Of a stretch of DNA of 64,000 nucleotides, positions 11,162-24,800 are shown piece by piece. The DNA comes from Lamellibrachia satsuma. Its lineage: Eukaryota > Annelida > Polychaeta > Sabellida > Siboglinidae. The notes under the pieces were generated by a model. It worked only from the letters and a program-made list of their open reading frames with translations, searched no databases and was not told where the DNA came from. The position numbers and the translations under genes were made by a program. Each line of letters begins with the position of its first letter. The first letter of the stretch is position 1. The stretch lies in the NCBI GenBank assembly GCA_033239005.1, contig BSQZ01000030.1, positions 3,017,501-3,081,500 on the forward strand. The letters are read 5' to 3'.

Positions 11162-13657
11162 GAGAGTTAATGGCAAAAGAAAAAAGCAATAAGCGTCTGG
11201 ATTGAAGATGGTGAGAAGCAAGGACAGATTTTAACATTTTTGAAAGCATGCAATGCATTAATCACATTTACATTAGAGACTAATCTACAAAATGTTAATT
11301 AATTAGTGTGCTAATACAGCAAGCTGAGAGAAAAGAGCATCAAAACGTCACAAATGAACTTGAATTGTGAAAGTGCACCAAGTGTTTAAAATTAAATAGT
11401 GGTCATTTATCACCTGTGGACCATCACTTATCTTTATCATCTGTGGACCAACAATTAGCTTTATCATCTGTGGACCATCAATTATCTTTATCATCTGTCG
11501 ACCATCAATTATCTTTATCATCTGTCGACCATCAATTATTTTTATCATCTGTGGACCATCACTTATCATGCACTTTCCTAATTCTAATTCACACATGCCA
11601 TAACGGTAATTGGTCATAACACAGGTGATCACTGCAATAGTTCACGTGCTGAAATACAAAAGATGAATTACCATGGCAACCATGCAGTCACACAGAATAA
11701 CCAGTTTCAATTTCACTATCACATCAAGACAGACCACAAAAGAGATAATCTGACTGAAAAGAGGTTATATTGAAAAAAACAAAAAAGAAAAATGCATAAT
11801 AAATAAGTAAAATAACAATATGGAAAAAAGACGTAGGGAATTACAGAGAAAGTGATTGTGAACACAATGACTTCAGGACTGAACAGAAAGTGCAAAGGTC
11901 ATATCAAAATCGTTAAAACAATCCGCTAAATGCAATGATTACTGTATTAGTTGAGCTAGATTATCTGCAGACGGTATCCACTATGTTAGAGAAAACAGAG
12001 AGCATTGTGTAAAAAGCAGGCAGTGAAAATAGCAAAGCATTGGCAGCGGAAAGTGAAAATAAAACAAGCAACCACAACTTAGGAAACGTAACAACCCGCT
12101 AGTGCACCTCAAAGTCTCTTACGACGCGCCTCCTCAAATATCACAATAAACTGTTCACAGCCTGGCATATAAAACACCTGCCAACACAAACTGTGCCTCA
12201 TGATATATATCGCTGGGAATGAAATAAATACACAAAAATCTTTAAATATCAACAGTAACGTAAACAAATATCTTTATTTATCAGTAATAACAGTATGTGC
12301 ATAGAAGACAATGCATTCACCACTAGTCTGTGTGACGCACATAGACAGGTGGCTGTCTAAGACTGCTCCATGTATTGAGATCCATCAGACCAACAGATGC
12401 TCCAGATTACTAGTTCAACATTAACATTTTGGATGTAATTAGCAACACTAACAGATACTCTGTAGACACAAATCAACCAGCAAACAGCCTCATTAAGTGT
12501 ACTGTCTACAAAGTCAAACAGCCATCGACAGTGGCAGTTTTATATGGCTTATGTCAAACTGTATTTAAGTTAGTAACATGAACTTGTACTCAAAGCTTTT
12601 AAGGTTTCAGAATCCAGGAGCTGATTACTTATAAAAATGGGCTTTTGCTACATAAACTGTTTGTTAATAGAAACCAAACATGCATTTTTGATGTAAATAG
12701 ATAAAATTTGCTAATACCAAGAATTTATATAGACAATTCATGTTTCACCTTTTTCCAAACATTGATCTAATAAATTACTTTACTAAAACCTTAGGAAATG
12801 TTGACATGTCAAACCTGTGGCCCACATGGAGGTAGATCAGTTACAGCCATCAAGTATGACATTATAATAACATTCACTCCATCTAACTACTGTCTTAGTA
12901 GCATTCCATTAAAATAAATTTTTATGTACAACATTTGTAGATAACAGCTATACACCTGTGCTAATAGTGACGAGCCCGGCAGACTTCCACGTAACAATAT
13001 GGTTGTGACGTTTTCACGTATACATGAAAACAACCATGCCCATACAATTAGACATATTCTGTCAATAACATATCCCTGAATAAAGTTATTCCTGACACAG
13101 ATTTTAGGTACATTTTTGCAGATACAACAAAGGCTAGCCGGGGAAGGAGTACATGCAAGGAAATAATCTACAGCGTAAGCAGTTGCCTTGTTTGCCAACT
13201 AATTAACATGCTTAATTACAAAGTAATTATAAAACTTCAACACCTATTTAACACCCTCTAGCACAATGAAATTCCCTATCTTATCCCGAATAAATTCAAG
13301 TGTAACTAGGTCATGACCTACTTAGAGATGACCAGCACCACTAGAACCATGCCTGAATGATTCAACTGCGAACACTGTCAGGTTTCTAGGGACAGGAACG
13401 TCGTACAAACTATACATGGAAAAGAAATGCTGAATGAGTATGAAATGAAGACATGTGAAAAGAAATGTTGACACAAAGAACGATAAGTGAATGTCAGATG
13501 AATATTTCATCGTCATGCATGACTGACGATGGAAGCTGGTCCCACTGTGGCTGCCAGATGTGTATATCTGTATCGCTACAAAACAAAAACAATGTTGTTT
13601 GTTACTGTCTACTGACACAGTCAAACATCACAACAACAGATACAGCAACAACAAGAT

Positions 13658-13697
<40 letters not shown>

Positions 13698-16600
13698 CTA
13701 CAAATCAGTTCAGCCGGGTAATGAGTTATAAAGTAGTTGAACACAATATTAAAAAAATTTTTTTTTAATGATTACACAAAAGTGGAACAAGTTAACAAAA
13801 GATAAAGCAATTATTAAATTAATTTTTATAGCCCACAGAATAACATTGTATTAAAATATTCTTGTGTAATATAATAATATATAATGTAATATATATGCCA
13901 GCTGTTACAGTTAACCCATAAATCTTTGTGAAATTGGACGGCCATAGGAGACATCCCGTAAAGTTTGGTGAGTTTTGAAAAAGGCTTTTTGTTTCAAATA
14001 ACACAAAACATGTTGGTAATAATAATTTAATAATAATAATAATTTTATTAAAATGGCAACTATAGCAGTTGAATTATACAATTGTCAACTCATCTGCTGA
14101 CACTATGACACAAAGTGTGAACAGTGGCGTCACCTGGTGTAAACAACCAGTGTAGTGAGACAGGTGAGAAACGGCTTTTGAACCATCTCCCTGGAAGTGT
14201 GTCTGGAAATCTCCATAATTATGTGCAGAAAGTTAATCATGTTGTTTTTGACAAACTAAATTTAATCTGCACAAATGCAACTAATAATGCACAATCTTCA
14301 GCAAGTATCACTAGCAAAAAACAAAGAAGTAGCGCAACGTAAAGTCTACAAAATCATGTGCATCTCCTTTGTGGCACATCAACACTGACACGTCCTTTGT
14401 GGCACATCAACACTGACACATGTCCTTTGTGGCACATCAACACTGACACATGTCCTTTGTGGCACATCAACACTGACACATGTCCTTTGTGGCACATCAA
14501 CACTGACACATGTCCTTTGTGGCACATCAACACTGACACATGTCCTTTGTGGCACATCAACACTGACACATGTCCTTTGTGGCACATCAACACTGACACA
14601 TGTCCTTTGTGGCACATCAACACTGACACATGTCCTTTGTGGCACATCAACACTGACACATGTCCTTTGTGGCACATCAACACTGACACAGACAACTACG
14701 AACCAGCTAACACCGAGACATCATCCCCTTTGTGGCACATCAACACTGACACAGACAACTACGAACCAGCTAACACCGAGACATCATGCAGTTGTCTCAT
14801 GTGGTCAAAAATAACCGCATGTCTAGTCTAACATATTATGACACATCAGGACAGTGTCGTCCATCTTGTGGTAAAAGCATGACGTTCTCCACTGTGTGTT
14901 TAAAGGAGGTCCTCATCAATTCACTGATGAACCCAGTCTTGAGTTACCTTTTGTCCACCTTGAAACATCTGTAATCTTGATGGACATGTTTCATTAACGT
15001 GGAGACGGACATAACCAGTTTTCTAACTAGACAAATTAATGCATTTAAGCCTTATCCGTGTGCACAATGCTGCATAATGAAAGTCTACTTTGATCTGCAC
15101 CACGTGGGTGGTTGGATGTGTGTCTGTTTGACTGTTCAGATAATCAGGGCAGCAAGTTCGGTTTGTTTGAATGCATTCACTGTTATAGTCTAATTGAACT
15201 TGTGAGTTTTGGTAGCAGTTGGTGACATGGCGGAGGATTAATATTATTTACTGACACTATTACACTAATTTCTAAAACACAAGAATGGACTTTTATTTTT
15301 TTGACTCTTCAGCAGGGATAAACTGCTCCCAATCCCAAATAACCGTGACATTTCAAGGTCAACAAAGGTGAACTCAAGGGGCTGATATCAGAAGTCTAGT
15401 ATACACACAGTAGAAAACTTTGTTTTTCAATCCCATCATGCACATCTGTTACCGCTACCTGTTAGGACTACTTCTATTGACTGACACCAAAGATACTCTA
15501 CTATGAACACAAAATTAGTGGGTTCATTTGCCATTATTTTTTAATAAAAAAAATGTCTTTATGGTAATTGATGTAAATGACGACTCCTGGTTCGTGTGTC
15601 TTTGCCTGCTGTGACAAAGCCGTTAAGACACAGTATTTGGTGACAGAAGACATTGGCTACTCACTTGGAAGCTGTAAAGATGAGGGATGAGTTGGTGGTA
15701 ATGGAGTTGATGGGGCTGTCGTGTGCGCGGATCTCCCCCAGCATGTTGCATGTGTCGATGTTCCACAGTTTGAGAAGACCCCCACGGCATCCACTCAGGA
15801 GACAGTTGCCTCCCGGCATGAAGGCGAGGCCACAGATCCAGTCTTTGTGAGAATTGTTGATGGACTACAGGAAGAACACAGTGAATGACGATACACAGGG
15901 AGAGAACAATGGAAGACAGCGGTATTAGGAGGAGATCAAATTGTAGTTTTTAAGATACTGAATGGTTATGAAAATATTGACAGAAATATTTTTTTCTCAC
16001 TTAAAAAGATAACATGAGGTAACATTAGTGAAGGATCAGTGTAGATTGGATATCAGAGAATAGTCATTCTCACAGAGGACAATAAATGAATGGAACAGAT
16101 TATCTACAGTTTGTGTAAATGCTAACAGCGTGAATATGTTTAAAAAGAAAATTGACAAATATCAGGAGGACGGGTTACACATTGATGAAAATATAAGTTT
16201 AAACTATATAATTATAGTATAAACTATATATATAGAATAGACCATTACAGTCTAACATTTTTACTACTCAAATGTATTTTAATGAACCATAATTGTTTTT
16301 ATTTTATCTTTATTTGTTTATGAATATCAATCTTGGCTTTCAGTACATTTGTAAACAGCTGTTGACAGTTTCCAATAAGTGAGGACAAAGTTTTAGGGTG
16401 ATCAAACCATGGGCAATCATTAACACCCGTCCAATTACATTCCCTCCACATGATGTTGTTACCAAAACATTCAAAGTAAATGGTTGGAGAGAAGACAAAC
16501 CCACCTGCCTGTAGAGAAGACAAACCCACCTGCCTGTAGAAAAGACAAACCCACCTGCCTGTAGAGAAGACAAACCCACCTGCCTGTAGAAAAGACAAAC

Positions 16601-17099
16601 CCACCTGCCTGTTGAGAAGACAAGCCCACCTGCTTGGAGAGAAGAGAAGACAAACCCACCTGCCTGTAGAGAAGACAAACCCACCTGCTTGAGCTGTTGT
16701 TCTGACAAGTCCCACTTCTTGATACAGGTGTCGCGCGACCCGCTAAAGAGCAGGTCCCCCATGAGACACAGAGACTGGATGCCATCATAGTGGGGGGGCT
16801 CCAGGTTGTACTTGGGACACATGACACCCACCGAATCCTCACTCACTTCAAACACCTGAAGACAATTCACACAGGATCCACCTTCATTTATTATTTATAT
16901 GCAATTTAATACTGTTCATTTAATATATTTTTTATTTATGTATTTATTTCTATGCATTTAAATGCTCTTCATTTAATACTTCTTTATGTTTTATATTTAT
17001 TTCTATGCAATTTAATGTTCTTTATTTAATATATATCTATATTTGTTTATAGACAATTTAAAACTCTTAAAACTCTAATATTTTATATTATTTTATATC

Positions 17100-17142
<43 letters not shown>

Positions 17143-19399
17143 TTGCTTACATGTACTATTCAGCTGAAAAGCTAACTAAACTAATTAATTTATTATTATT
17201 ATTATTATTATGAGACATAATGGCATAGCTCCGTAACAAGATTTATAGCCTATGAGGCTAAATTGTTGCTTCCCAATGTCTGGCTTCAGAAAATGTAGTA
17301 ATACAGCAACTGCTGAATTCAGTAATTTGTCCTCACATCAAAGACCCAAAAATAGTTTCTCCGAGAAGAAATTAGATCACTAGTCACCTTTTGTGGTTCT
17401 ACTATCGATATGATTACAAATATTAATAATACATGTTTTGATGTCACATGTAGTACCAAAGCATGGATATAGCAAGGGGGTCCCACGAGTGCCCCTTTGT
17501 CATTACTGCCCCCTTTTTCAACCAGTTACACCTTTTTTCAGCCATGTACCACCTTATACATTACATGAACAGTAGAAGACAGGGAATGTATCAGAAATGA
17601 AGCATGACGTAACTGAGAAATGTGATGTAGTGAAAATACTTAAAGCTTCCATGGTACATAGTAAAACCAAAAGGGACCATATCAGAGACAACAAACCTTG
17701 ATGTAATGATCCTTTGAGCCGGTCACTACACAGATGTTGCCGTCCGCTGTGTCCGTGTCATCTACGGCCAGCACCATGACCGCCGCCTGATGACCACCAG
17801 ACAACTTGCCCACCGCCTTGAAACTGACCAATGCAATAACCCACACAGGATTAGTGCTGTCACTGCACTTGTGAGCATTACATGTACAAGGGCTGGTAGC
17901 TTATAATCTTCAATTGTTTGGGGATGGTAGCTCTTAATCTTTAATTGTTTGGGGATGGTAGCTCATAATCTTTAATTGTTTGGGGATGGTAGCTGATAAT
18001 CTTTAATTGTTTGGGGATGTAGCTGATAATCTTTAAATGTTTGGGTATGGTAGCTGATAATCTTTAAATGTTTGGGGGCTGGTAGCTGATAATCTTTAAA
18101 TGTTTGCGGCTGGTAGCTCATAATCTTTAAATGTTTGGGGGATGGTAGCTGATAATCTTAAACTGTTTGGGGGATGGCAGCTCATAATCTTTAAATGTTT
18201 GGGGGACGGTAGCTGATAATCTTTAAATGTTTGGGGGACGGTAGCTGATAATCTTTAAATGTTTGGGGGACGGTAGCTGATAATCTTTAAATGTTTGGGG
18301 GATGGTAGCTGATAATCTTTAAATGTTTGGGGGATGGTAGCTGATAATCTTTAAATGTTTGGGGGCTGGTAGCTCAGCAGTTAGAGCTCCAGACTGTCAG
18401 TCGAGTCCACCTGCTGCTGTTTCAAAACTTGGACAATTTCATTCTGTCCACGTTGCCTCAGTTCACTCAGGAATTATAGAAACGAACAGCTTTCGTGCAG
18501 CCATTGCAACGTGGTTGAAGCTTGAATAGAAGCTGAAATGTTGAAATTGTGAACAGGTCTGTTGGGAGCAAAGTGTTACGTGTTCCTAGCAACGAATGGG
18601 CATGGTAGAAATTGAATGCTCTGCTTTGTTTTATATTTCCTACAACAGGGATATGTGTAGAACATTCAGACTGAACAAGGCGGATGGGTTCATAGTATCT
18701 GGGTGACTCCCTTTTTGATATTTTTAAGTAAGACACTTCCACCATATCACAACAGGGTTGATTATAATTCAGTCATACTTGGTAGGAGTATGTATAACAA
18801 TGTATTCAAGTGGATGTTACCTGACATTTGTGTTTTTGACTGCCATAAATTCTACCTTTTGAGATCACACAGCCCCTACCTCCTGAGATCCCATATTCTC
18901 ACGGTGTTGCCAGCAGCTGAGTAGAGAACTGTGCCAGTTGAGTTGACAACGACGTCCGTGATGTTTGTTTCACCAGGCGGACATGTCACTTGACGCGTTG
19001 TTGACTTCATGGCTAATACACCATCGTTTGTGAACCCAGATGACCTGGACAAGATGACATCAAGATATCAACCACGGATACAATCTGACATTTTTAGTAG
19101 ACATTTCATTATATGGAATTACTTTATACAACCACACAACTTGTATTTACATCATCATTATACAACTACACAACTTGTATTTACATCATCATTATACAAC
19201 TACACAACTTGTATTTGCATCATCATTACACAACAATGCAACTTGTATTTACATCATCATTACACAACAATGCAACTTGTATTTACATCATCATTACACA
19301 ACAATGCAACTTGTATTTACATCATCATTATACAACTACACAACTTGTATTTACATCATCATTATACAACTACACAACTTGTATTTACATCATCATTAC

Positions 19400-19465
<66 letters not shown>

Positions 19466-21832
19466 GTATTATAATTTAATTGTTTTATCCCTTTTAGTGC
19501 AAATTTAGAATGTGTTTTAACCAGCTTGTCTGTTTTACACAGTCTACATATACATATTTTACAATTTTATGTAACATGCTCGAGAGCATATTATTTTAAG
19601 TGGATTCGGGTGCTATATACATTCATATATTATTATTATTAACTATTACATGTATTCAGTAATGACATTTATATTCAGTGGACTCTTGCTATAAGGAACA
19701 CATTGGGACTTGGTGAAGCTGTTCCACATATCCAATGTTCCTTATATCCATGGGTACATACAACAGTGCAGTGCAGAGTGGGAATTTAAAAGTTTTTTTC
19801 TCAAGTGTTTTATATAAGCAGTAATCTTTGATGTGGCACTTTGTCAAAAGCTTTCTGAAAATCTAAGTAGTTAATATCTACTGGTGATCCCCCGTCTATA
19901 CACTTCGTGATTTCTTCTAAAAAACATAACATATTTGTTAAGCATGACCTTGCTTTTAGGAATCCATATTGAGATGGATTTAGTAATTTATGCCTAACAA
20001 GGAAGTTCACCATATGGTCTTTAATTAACCTTTCTAATAAATTACAAATCACTGATGTTAAACTCACTGGTCTGTAATTCTCTGACTTATTTCTCATACC
20101 CTTTTTAAATAATGGTACGATGTTGGTTTCTTTAAATTGAAAAGGAACAACTCCCTCTTTTAATGACAAGTTGAATACTCTTGCAAGTGGTATACTGATT
20201 TGTTCTACTGTTTCCATTAATAGTTTTGGAGGAATTCCATCCACTCCATGTGATTTATTATCCTTCATTGTCTTTATTTTCTTAGCTACCATTTCTGGAG
20301 TTACAACTAACTGCCCCTAAATAGTCCGATTTAACCTCCTGAAATTTAGCATCTGGAACTGGTAATGAACTAATATCCTCTCTGGTAAATTCGGAACTGA
20401 AGTAACCATTTAGGTCTTCCACCATTAAAAAACATTTTGTTTACTCCTGACATATACATAAAAATTCTTGCTGTCATTTTTAATGTTACATGCTATTTTT
20501 TCTCATAGCTTCTTTTAGAATTTGTAATTTGTCTCCAAATAGTTTGTTTGTACACTATAGATTTTTTTTTCTAGACCATTTTCCTTGTTTTTTCAAGAGA
20601 ACAAATTGATCAATGATACTCTCAATTTCATATTTTCGAATGTTCCAACATTCAATTGCAGTCTTATTTCTCAGCGTGTTATTCCAATCTAGCTTTGTTA
20701 AATATTTTCTGATATCTTTATATTTACCTTTGTGGATGTTTCTACTGTATATTTTTTACTTTGATGTCAAAATGTATTTGATTATGATCACTGTTACCCA
20801 AAGGTTCATGTACTTTGATATTGTCCACTACCCGGGTAATTCATTTTGTGAAGACAAAACTAAATCCAATACACTCTCTCCCGTGGTTGGTTCTATCACA
20901 TGTGGAGTAAGGAAGCTATCCTGAATTTAAAATAGAAACTGTTGATCCTCACCCCCTGTACTTTCTAGAGATTTCCATTGTATGTGTCCGTGGTAAAAAT
21001 CTCCCATTATAATACATTCCTCTTTACTCACATCCTTTCTAGCGTTTTGTATTCTTGTGTTATCCTCTTCATTTATGTTTGGACTTTGGTAAACTAATCC
21101 AATAGTTAATGCTGAATTTTTTTTAACTATATTGCACCAAACAGCTTCCTCGCAATCTGCTTTCCTTTCTAATTTATTTCATAAGCCTGAACAGATTCTT
21201 TAATATGTAAAATAACTCCCCCTCCCCTTCTTCCTATTCGATCTCCCCTAAACATTATGTACTCTATCAGTCCTTACTCAGCATCTGCTATATCTTTATA
21301 GGCCCATGATTGGGTTATAGCAATTATTTGAGGGTCAATATTTTCCCTTCATCTTTGCACATACCCTACACTAAAAGTAAAACTATCCGCCTGAACCTCA
21401 GCCCAGGACTTCTCACACCTGGACTTGATGAAGTCCACCCAGTTGCTATAACTCCCACATACTAAATCTCAGGCGGCCTTTACCTGCCGTATGCACGGCG
21501 TCATCACAGAATTTAGATAGATTGCTACGTTAGCCTTGAATAAGGCTGTTTTCTGTGTTCAAAAGAACACTATAGGCTGGATTATTTAGGTTTTAATTTA
21601 ATTATGATAATACTATACTTGCTAACGGCGTTCTATCTACTAAGCTCGCATGAGCCCAAGAAAGCCTGCCACCTAACGAATATGCAGAACACTACGTAAA
21701 CAAAACAATGACTCAGTGTATAGCAACTTATGGTAAAATCCTGCTGTCAGTTAACTGTTACTGAAAACGTTTACTACAACTATGTTAGATATTACATATG
21801 TATATAATTCATGTAAATTTATCACTTTATCT

Positions 21833-21869
<37 letters not shown>

Positions 21870-24800
21870 AACAATGCAAACATCATACCATTATTTAAAA
21901 AGGGTTCGAGAAATAATTCTGAGAATTACAGACCAGTGAGTTTAACGTCATTGATTTGTAAATTATTAGAAAGGTTAATTAAAGACCATATGGTATACTT
22001 CCTCGTTAAGCATAAATTATTAAATTCATCTCAACATGGATTCCTTAAAGCGAGGTCATGCTAAACAAATATGTTATGTTTTTTGGAAGATATCACTAAG
22101 TGGATAGACGTGGGATCGCAAGTAGATATTATCTACTTAGATTTTCAGAAAGCTTTTGACAAAGTGTCACATCAAAGATTACTACTTAAATTAAAAGGCC
22201 ATGGTATTGGGGATAGCATAACTGACTGGATAGAACAATGGCTGACTGACAGAAGACAACGAGTTGTATTGGATGGAGAAGTTTCAAATTGGAAATCGGT
22301 TTTGAGTGGGGTACATGAAGGATCAGTATTAGGACCTATATTATTCTTACTATATATCAATGACTTGGACGACAGTATAACAAGTAACGTACTGAAATTT
22401 GCAGATGACACAAAACTGTTTAGAAAGGTTAATACTGATGGTGATAAACAACATTTACAAAACGATCTAGACAGATTAGTGAAATGGTCTGAGAAATAGT
22501 TAGACCTCATTTAGAATACTGTATACAAGCACGGAGACCATATCATAAGAAGGATTTAGATACACTTGAACGAATACAAAGGAGAGCAAACAAAATGATT
22601 CCAGAACTGAGAGACCTTAGTTATGAAGAACGCCTGAAAGAATGTGGTTTAACAACTCTGGAGGCAAGGAGGTTAAGAGGAGATCAGACTGAAGTTTTAA
22701 AGATATTGAATGGGTATGAAAATGTCGATAGAAATGTGTTTTTTCTCACTCAAGAAGGATAGCAGAACTAGAGGACATGAGGTAAAATTAGTAAAGGATC
22801 AATGTAGATTGGACATCAGGAAGGACTCGTCCTCACAGAGGACAATAAATGAATGGAACAAATTGTCTACAGATTGTGTAACTGCTAGCAGTGTGAATAT
22901 GTTTAAAAACAAGGTTGACACATATCTCAGGAGGGCGGGTTATAAGTAGATGAACATTGTTGGACTCTCGATAAGCCAATGGCTTCCTTGTCCACTTCCC
23001 ATCTTGGCCTTTGGCTAATCTTGTTAAATCTTGAAAATTTTATATAACAATTTAATTCACAAATTGTAAACAAACCCATTTATCACTCGCTGAATTTGAG
23101 TCTGGGAATAGCTACCTTAAAAACAATGCCTCTGAAATGTTAACAAAAACGGTTTTTCAATATATGTCTATAACAAGTTTATGTATAATATATGTGTAAT
23201 AGTAATCCTTATTCTAATTAATATTCCACTCTTTCTGATAATTCACCGTGCTACCTTAATTCTCGAACTGTAAACAGGACTAATGCTAAAATACTGCCAC
23301 TGAGTATATACTAACAAAAACTGCTTCCTAATATATGTCTATAATAAGTTTATGTATAATATATATGTCTATAATAAGTTTATGTATAATATATATGTCT
23401 ATAATAAGTTTATGTATAATATATATGTCTATAATAAGTTTATGTATAATATATATGTAACAGTTATACTTATTCTAATGAATATTCCAAGTTTTTTCTG
23501 ACAATTCACTGCACCAAATTCACAGCTGCACCAAGATTCTCCCGCCAAGATTCCACAGTTCCACTCCCTCTGTCTGTATGACTTAATCAACAGTGAATGA
23601 CTAACTAAGTGGACTGACATGACTCTCAATGACTCACGTCAGTGTTTTGATGCATTTGTTTCCCTCGCGTACGTCCCACACTTTGATGAAGTATGTTGAC
23701 ACGGTGTAGACCAGACTTGTCTCTTCTGAGTAACGCACGGCAACCACGTTGTTGGGGTGTCCTGTGAGGGTGAGGATCTCCTCACCCGTGTGTAGATCCC
23801 AGATCTTGCACGTACGATCTGACAACGCAGGATATATAACAACTTGTCTCATCATAAGAAATGTTCTTCAACCGACTCCTTTTGTAACATCTTTCAATAC
23901 CAAGAACTATTGTAATGCTGTATAACTATGCTGTTGGAATGTATGACATAACAAAGAAGTGCCTGAATAAATTAAACATTTATCTGCAAAATAAATTGTT
24001 CATTTTGAGAAATGTTTTTTGTTGCAGTGTCCAATGATAATTAGTAAAACTGTTATTTCATTAGCTAATAGTGCAGTGTATAACAAATATGCAACAGACA
24101 CTGTTACATCTGTTACCTCTGCCACAACTTGGTGGCAGCCGAAAACTACTCTTAACTCAATTCATGTGATTTCTGTGTATAATGCGGTTTGCGGATAACC
24201 ATTTCAAATATATGTGGGACTTTTCAAATAAAGGGAAATGGACGTCAATATAAATAGGGATTTCTTAGAATGTGGTTAGATCTCCCACCTCTATTGACAG
24301 AGCACAACATGTTTGAGTATTTCTTTTTTGAAGTCTCACTACCACATAACTGTCCAGCCCAAGGAGTTGGTTCAGTGGAAGTCTCTGTATTGTATTGTAC
24401 TGTAATAGTGAATGAAGTCTCACTATCACATAACTGTCCAGCCCAAGGAGTTGGTTCAGTGGAAGTCTCTGTATTGTATTGTACCGTAATAGTGCATGAA
24501 GTCTCACTACCACATAACTGTCCAGCCCAAGGAGTTGGTTCAGTGGAAGTCTCTGTATTGTATTGTACTGTAATAGTGCATGAAGTCTCACTACTACATA
24601 ACTGTCCAGCCCAAGGAGTTGGTTCAGTGGAAGTCTCTGTATTGTATTGTACTGTAATAGTGAATGAAGTCTCACTATCACATAACTGTCCAGCCCAAGG
24701 AGTTGGTTCAGTGGAAGTCTCTGTATTGTATTGTACCGTAATAGTGCATGAAGTCTCACTACCACATAACTGTCCAGCCTAAGGAGTTGGTTCAGTGGAA

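Larger units (their letters stand above)
10494..15664. other. Last KIF21 intron
   Basis: It contains a (TA)n tract, a 27-bp array, a CAA tract and a 30-bp array, listed separately. The stretches 11630-13640 and 14790-15660 are AT-rich with no gene or element that I can support. Confidence 0.7.

Noticed and set aside
10648..11258. Tyr/Ile-rich frames
   Set aside because: Produced by (TA)n repeats.
18364..18440. Functional tRNA gene
   Set aside because: The A-box-like and weak B-box-like sequences do not fold into a complete tRNA and continue into a SINE body.
19001..19012. Acceptor at 19013 for KIF21 blade 3
   Set aside because: It would shift the frame; the acceptor at 19045 keeps phase and restores the conserved TSSG start.
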